Shown here piece after piece: positions 61,403 to 64,000 of a stretch of DNA of 64,000 bases. This DNA is from an uncultured Flavobacteriaceae bacterium (GTDB taxonomy: Bacteria; Bacteroidota; Bacteroidia; Flavobacteriales; Flavobacteriaceae), in NCBI GenBank assembly GCA_905381055.1, contig CAJPUR010000015.1, positions 1-64,000 of the forward strand, written 5' to 3'. The notes below the pieces were generated by a model that ran no database searches, had not been told where the DNA came from, and worked only from the letters and a program-made list of their open reading frames with translations. Within the stretch, counting starts at the first letter, position 1. Each line of letters starts with the position of its first letter. The translations under genes and the position numbers were made by a program.

Positions 61403-62305
61403 ATCAGGTATTTTTACATAGTATAATTTCCTTGACCTATTATTTAAATGATTTTGAATAAGCCATGGGTTATGTATTTTTAAAATTTTGTAGTTAATTC
61501 CCATTTTTTTTGAAAATATTGCAAGATTTGATATTGCAGTATCTACTTCAAATTCTCTTACCTTTTCAAACTTATATAAATCTTTTTCATTATAATTATA
61601 TCCATAATTTAATGGGTTTGATAAAATCATTTTCATAGCCAATACCCTAAATATATATCTTTTCGTCTCAGAGCCTAAAAGTAAATCATAATAATTATCA
61701 ACCTTTTGATTAGCTAGCTTTTTTTTAATTCCGTTTATGCCTCTATTGTAGGACGCAGCAGCTAAAGTCCAAGACCCCAATTTTTCCTTAGCTTTTTTTA
61801 AATATTTACAAGCTGCCCTAGTGGAAAGTTCAAGATTATATCTTTCATCAACATTTGAATTTACTTCAAGTCCCAATTCTCTTGCTGTTGAATACATTAT
61901 TTGCCAAATACCTTTTGCACCTTTAGGAGATCTAACATTTTGAAGTCCACTTTCAATAACAGCTAGGTATTTGAAATCGTCAGGAATACCTTCTTCTTTC
62001 AATATTTTTTCAATTATTGGAAAATATTTATTTGATCTTTTAATCATCAAAAACATATTAGACTGCCAATAAACATTAACTAATAATTCTCTATCCAATC
62101 TCTCTTTTAAATCATTATCATTTAATAAAATTTTTTCTCCTGAAAATTCAACTGATTCAGGGAGTTTAATTGAAAAAACGTTATAATTAGATTTTTTAGT
62201 TTTATTAGAATCCTCAAAAGTATTCTCCTGTAAAAAAGATGAATTAATAAAAATTGAAATAAAAATTATTGATAAAAAAGAAATTAAAAAAACTCTATAA
62301 TTCAT
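61388..62305 (-). CDS. lytic transglycosylase (SLT-domain)
   Basis: 305 aa with an N-terminal membrane anchor or signal (VFLISFLSIIFISIFINSSF). The transglycosylase domain has DDFKYLAVIESGLQNVRSP (catalytic Glu about 121), KGAKGIWQIMYSTARELGL (about 128) and AAASYNRGINGIKK (about 187), as in MltD-type enzymes, but no LysM repeats follow. It cleaves peptidoglycan strands during growth. It overlaps the upstream hydrolase gene by 11 bp and the convergent TPR gene by 15 bp. Confidence 0.92.
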   Translation of the reverse strand: MNYRVFLISFLSIIFISIFINSSFLQENTFEDSNKTKKSNYNVFSIKLPESVEFSGEKILLNDNDLKERLDRELLVNVYWQSNMFLMIKRSNKYFPIIEKILKEEGIPDDFKYLAVIESGLQNVRSPKGAKGIWQIMYSTARELGLEVNSNVDERYNLELSTRAACKYLKKAKEKLGSWTLAAASYNRGINGIKKKLANQKVDNYYDLLLGSETKRYIFRVLAMKMILSNPLNYGYNYNEKDLYKFEKVREFEVDTAISNLAIFSKKMGINYKILKIHNPWLIQNHLNNRSRKLYYVKIPDSNSF

Positions 62306-62984
62306 TTGATAAATTGAAAATATATTTATTATCTAATATAAGAGGTATATTTTTTATAAACCAATTACTTTTTATTAAAATCATAGCATGATTACCATCT
62401 TTTATGATTTCTACATTTTTTATATTTTTGATTGGTAAAATATTATCTTTTTCTCCATGAATATGAATTATGTTAGGAAGATTATTTGACTGATTCCAAT
62501 TAATTAATTCTTTAATTGCCCAATTAAGGTAAATTGGATTTCTAACTGAAAGATATTTTTTGTAAAGGTTTAATCTTTTCTTAATTATATTTCCAAATGC
62601 AAATAATGACAATTGTTCAATATTTTTGACCCACTGAACTGGAAAAAACTTATAAGCTTTTGTCTTTTTTGCAATAAGCATTGATAATGGAAATTCTTTA
62701 TTTGATTTTACGCTTGAAATAATTATAATTTTTTCAAAATTTACATGCCTTGAGATTTCCTGTACAAGAATTCCACCAAATGAAACACCCATAATACATG
62801 GATTTTTATGCTTTATTTTTTTACTCATCCTCAAAGCATAATTTGTAATACTTTCGTTATTATTTGGAATTATCCATGATAAACAAATCAAATTAATTTT
62901 TTCATCAAACTTTAAAAATTCAAAAATTTCAGGGCTAGCAGCTAATCCTGGCATTGCATAAAGATTTCTCTTTGTTTTACACAT
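62295..62984 (-). CDS. alpha/beta hydrolase
   Basis: 229 aa. YAMPGLAASPEIFEF near the N-terminus supplies the oxyanion region, the nucleophile elbow is GVSFGG (about 65-70, Ser67), the acid is in HGEKDNILP (about 178) and the catalytic His in DGNHAMIL (about 197). No signal peptide is visible. The substrate is unknown. Coupling by an 11-bp overlap to the lytic transglycosylase gene suggests a role in the same envelope process, which is inference. Confidence 0.85.
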   Translation of the reverse strand: MCKTKRNLYAMPGLAASPEIFEFLKFDEKINLICLSWIIPNNNESITNYALRMSKKIKHKNPCIMGVSFGGILVQEISRHVNFEKIIIISSVKSNKEFPLSMLIAKKTKAYKFFPVQWVKNIEQLSLFAFGNIIKKRLNLYKKYLSVRNPIYLNWAIKELINWNQSNNLPNIIHIHGEKDNILPIKNIKNVEIIKDGNHAMILIKSNWFIKNIPLILDNKYIFNLSNEL

Positions 62985-63136
62985 AAATTTGTAATTAACT
63001 TAGAATTAAAAAAAAATAGAATATTTATTATGTTTTAGTATATTTGTAGTCCGTTAATTTTTATCGTGAATCAACATGATATTATTTAGCTTATTTAAAT
63101 TTAAAAATCAATATCAAAAAAACCTAAATAAATCTT

Positions 63137-63430
63137 ATGGAATCCTACAATTTGCATAATAACGACTTTCTAAGACAATTTGAAGTTAAAATAAAGGGGA
63201 AATTGGCAAGAATTGAGTATGCCGAGCAAGAACGTAAGATTTTTCTTACCAAAATTTCAATTCCTGACAATATAGGAGATCCGAATTTTAAAAATTGGTT
63301 TATAAAAAAAGTTTTAGATTATGTTGAAAAAAAGAATATCAAAGTTGTTCCAACAAGCCCAGAAATTGCGATTTTTTTAAGAAAAAATAAAAATTACAAA
63401 AAACTATTACCTGTTGGAATTAAGTTATAG
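63137..63430 (+). CDS. GNAT-fold acetyltransferase-like protein (NATD1-like)
   Basis: 97-aa small GNAT-like protein. RQFEVKIKGKLARIEYAEQ, then FLTKISIPDNIGDPNFKNWFIKKVLDYVE and VVPTSPEIAIFLRKNKNYK match the short family of YidJ/NATD1-type N-acetyltransferase domains, with the helix and strand that would bind acetyl-CoA. The canonical acetyl-CoA loop is shortened, as is usual in this family. TATATTTG at 63039-63046 could be its -7 element, giving a leader near 85 nt. It overlaps the convergent mtaB-like gene by 11 bp. Confidence 0.78.
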   Translation: MESYNLHNNDFLRQFEVKIKGKLARIEYAEQERKIFLTKISIPDNIGDPNFKNWFIKKVLDYVEKKNIKVVPTSPEIAIFLRKNKNYKKLLPVGIKL

Positions 63431-64000
63431 TCAAATTTTCAACTCGCATATATCCATCTTCATCAATTTTTGAGTATTTTACTTTGCAGATTTTATTTGA
63501 TAGACTTGGATCCCATGGCCTTCTAATTTTAATATAATTTTCAGTATATCCATTTAAATAGCCTTTTTTATTTTCATCCTCAAATAAAACTAATCCCCAT
63601 TTTCCAATTTGACTTTCATAAAATGCTCTTTTTTTTCTCAAAGATAAATTTCTTAAAACTTTAGCTCTTTCATTTCTTTTATTAATTGGCACAGAGTTTT
63701 CCATTGAGTTAGCTGAAGTGTTATCTCTTTCTGAAAAAACAAAAACATGAAGATAATCAATTGGCGAATTAAGTATAAAGTTAAATGTATCATTAAAATC
63801 ATTTTCAGTCTCATAAGGAAAACCAACAATTACATCAGCTCCAATACAGGCATTAGGCATTAATTCTTTAATTAAATTAATTCGTTCAAAATATAAACTT
63901 GAAAGGTATCTTCTTTTCATTTTTTTTAATATCTTATCGCTTCCACTTTGTAAAGGAATATGAAAATGAGGCACAAAAAGTTTACTTATTTTTATAAATC
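63420..64000 (-). CDS. mtaB: tRNA methylthiotransferase, MtaB-like (5' end outside window)
   Basis: C-terminal 193 residues of a radical-SAM methylthiotransferase. The frame is open to the right edge; a GTG at 63974 is internal, as the codons before it (FIKISKLFVPHFH) continue the enzyme. PHFHIPLQSGSDKILKKMKR and IGADVIVGFPYETENDFNDT are typical of the MiaB/MtaB catalytic barrel, and SPIDYLHVFVFSERDNTSA is the MtaB-type sequence. A shortened TRAM-like end follows (GLVLFEDENKKGYLNGYTENY). MtaB makes the methylthio group of ms2t6A in tRNA. The N-terminal Cys motif is outside the window. Confidence 0.9.
   Translation of the reverse strand, partial: FIKISKLFVPHFHIPLQSGSDKILKKMKRRYLSSLYFERINLIKELMPNACIGADVIVGFPYETENDFNDTFNFILNSPIDYLHVFVFSERDNTSANSMENSVPINKRNERAKVLRNLSLRKKRAFYESQIGKWGLVLFEDENKKGYLNGYTENYIKIRRPWDPSLSNKICKVKYSKIDEDGYMRVENLTIT

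Noticed and set aside
63080-63163. 27-codon ORF (MILFSLFKFKN...) ahead of the GNAT-like gene
   Set aside because: It overlaps the start of the GNAT-like gene out of frame and has low-complexity AT-driven composition; no family likeness. A leader peptide cannot be excluded but is not supported.
63972-63974. GTG as start of the MtaB-like protein
   Set aside because: The frame continues to the right edge and the text before GTG is part of the radical-SAM domain; the gene is cut by the window.
1-64000. CRISPR arrays, insertion sequences, prophage or integron
   Set aside because: No spaced direct repeats of array type, no transposase or integrase frames and no terminal inverted repeats were seen; all frames belong to chromosomal genes.

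Overview
The window is a gene-dense, very AT-rich chromosomal segment that reads as a marine flavobacterium (Bacteroidetes) with a small, streamlined genome. The pointers are: two TonB-dependent receptors, one with the N-terminal carboxypeptidase-regulatory-like domain usual in Bacteroidetes; flavobacterial families of unknown function (DUF4290, DUF6495, the START-like family, DUF6580); a fused ResB-CcsA cytochrome c assembly protein; a CarB without the C-terminal regulatory domain; a MurA with Asp in place of the active-site Cys; and promoters of the Bacteroidetes type (TTG, about 19 bp, TAnnTTTG). Genes overlap or nearly touch, even where convergent. No gene-free stretch exceeds 300 bp; the longest (56886-57164) holds a cobalamin riboswitch. 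I see no rRNA, CRISPR array, insertion sequence, integrase or prophage.

Layout. 1-4.6 kb: the 3' part of a TonB-dependent receptor, an alpha/beta hydrolase, xdhC and a mocA-like nucleotidyltransferase. 4.6-12.9 kb (minus strand): a nine-gene run encoding a two-subunit molybdenum hydroxylase (12886 to 10256) followed by moeA, a TauE/SafE transporter, moaD, a MoeB-rhodanese protein, moaE, a moaC-mogA fusion and moaA. With xdhC and mocA this is an almost self-contained unit for making, modifying and using molybdenum cofactor; no molybdate ABC transporter is present. 13.0-14.3 kb: an ADP-ribosylglycohydrolase-family lipoprotein.

14.3-23.4 kb (minus): a photoprotection run with a SRPBCC protein, an SDR oxidoreductase, a CPD-type photolyase, a 45-codon DUF2256 gene starting with TTG, a DASH-type cryptochrome, a PhrB/FeS-BCP-like photolyase that has lost its Fe-S cysteines, and a DUF2805 protein, then ccsBA and a small membrane protein. 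Three photolyase/cryptochrome types in one operon fit a sunlit surface-water life.

23.5-33.5 kb: a PIG-L deacetylase / 30-aa membrane peptide / sodium:solute symporter operon; Maf, KdsC, DUF2520, MurA, DUF4290 and DUF493 genes; then an AAA ATPase and fmt on the plus strand. 33.5-36 kb: HU with a consensus promoter and a clear terminator, YqgE/AlgH, a class IV aminotransferase-like protein, a START-like protein and tRNA-Met. 36-41.7 kb: a GlcD-like FAD oxidase, and a TetR regulator divergent from a two-subunit biotin-dependent acyl-CoA carboxylase, sharing a palindromic operator.

41.7-55 kb: housekeeping genes (hisS, rplI-rpsR-rpsF, priA, YihY family, rlmH, rdgB, DEAD-box helicase, purB) and a secreted S41 peptidase. 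55-57.7 kb: a riboswitch-controlled BtuB-like receptor and a DUF6580 membrane protein. 57.7-64 kb: carB, rpmH, a TPR membrane protein, a lytic transglycosylase, an alpha/beta hydrolase, a GNAT-like protein and the 3' part of an MtaB-like gene cut by the right edge.
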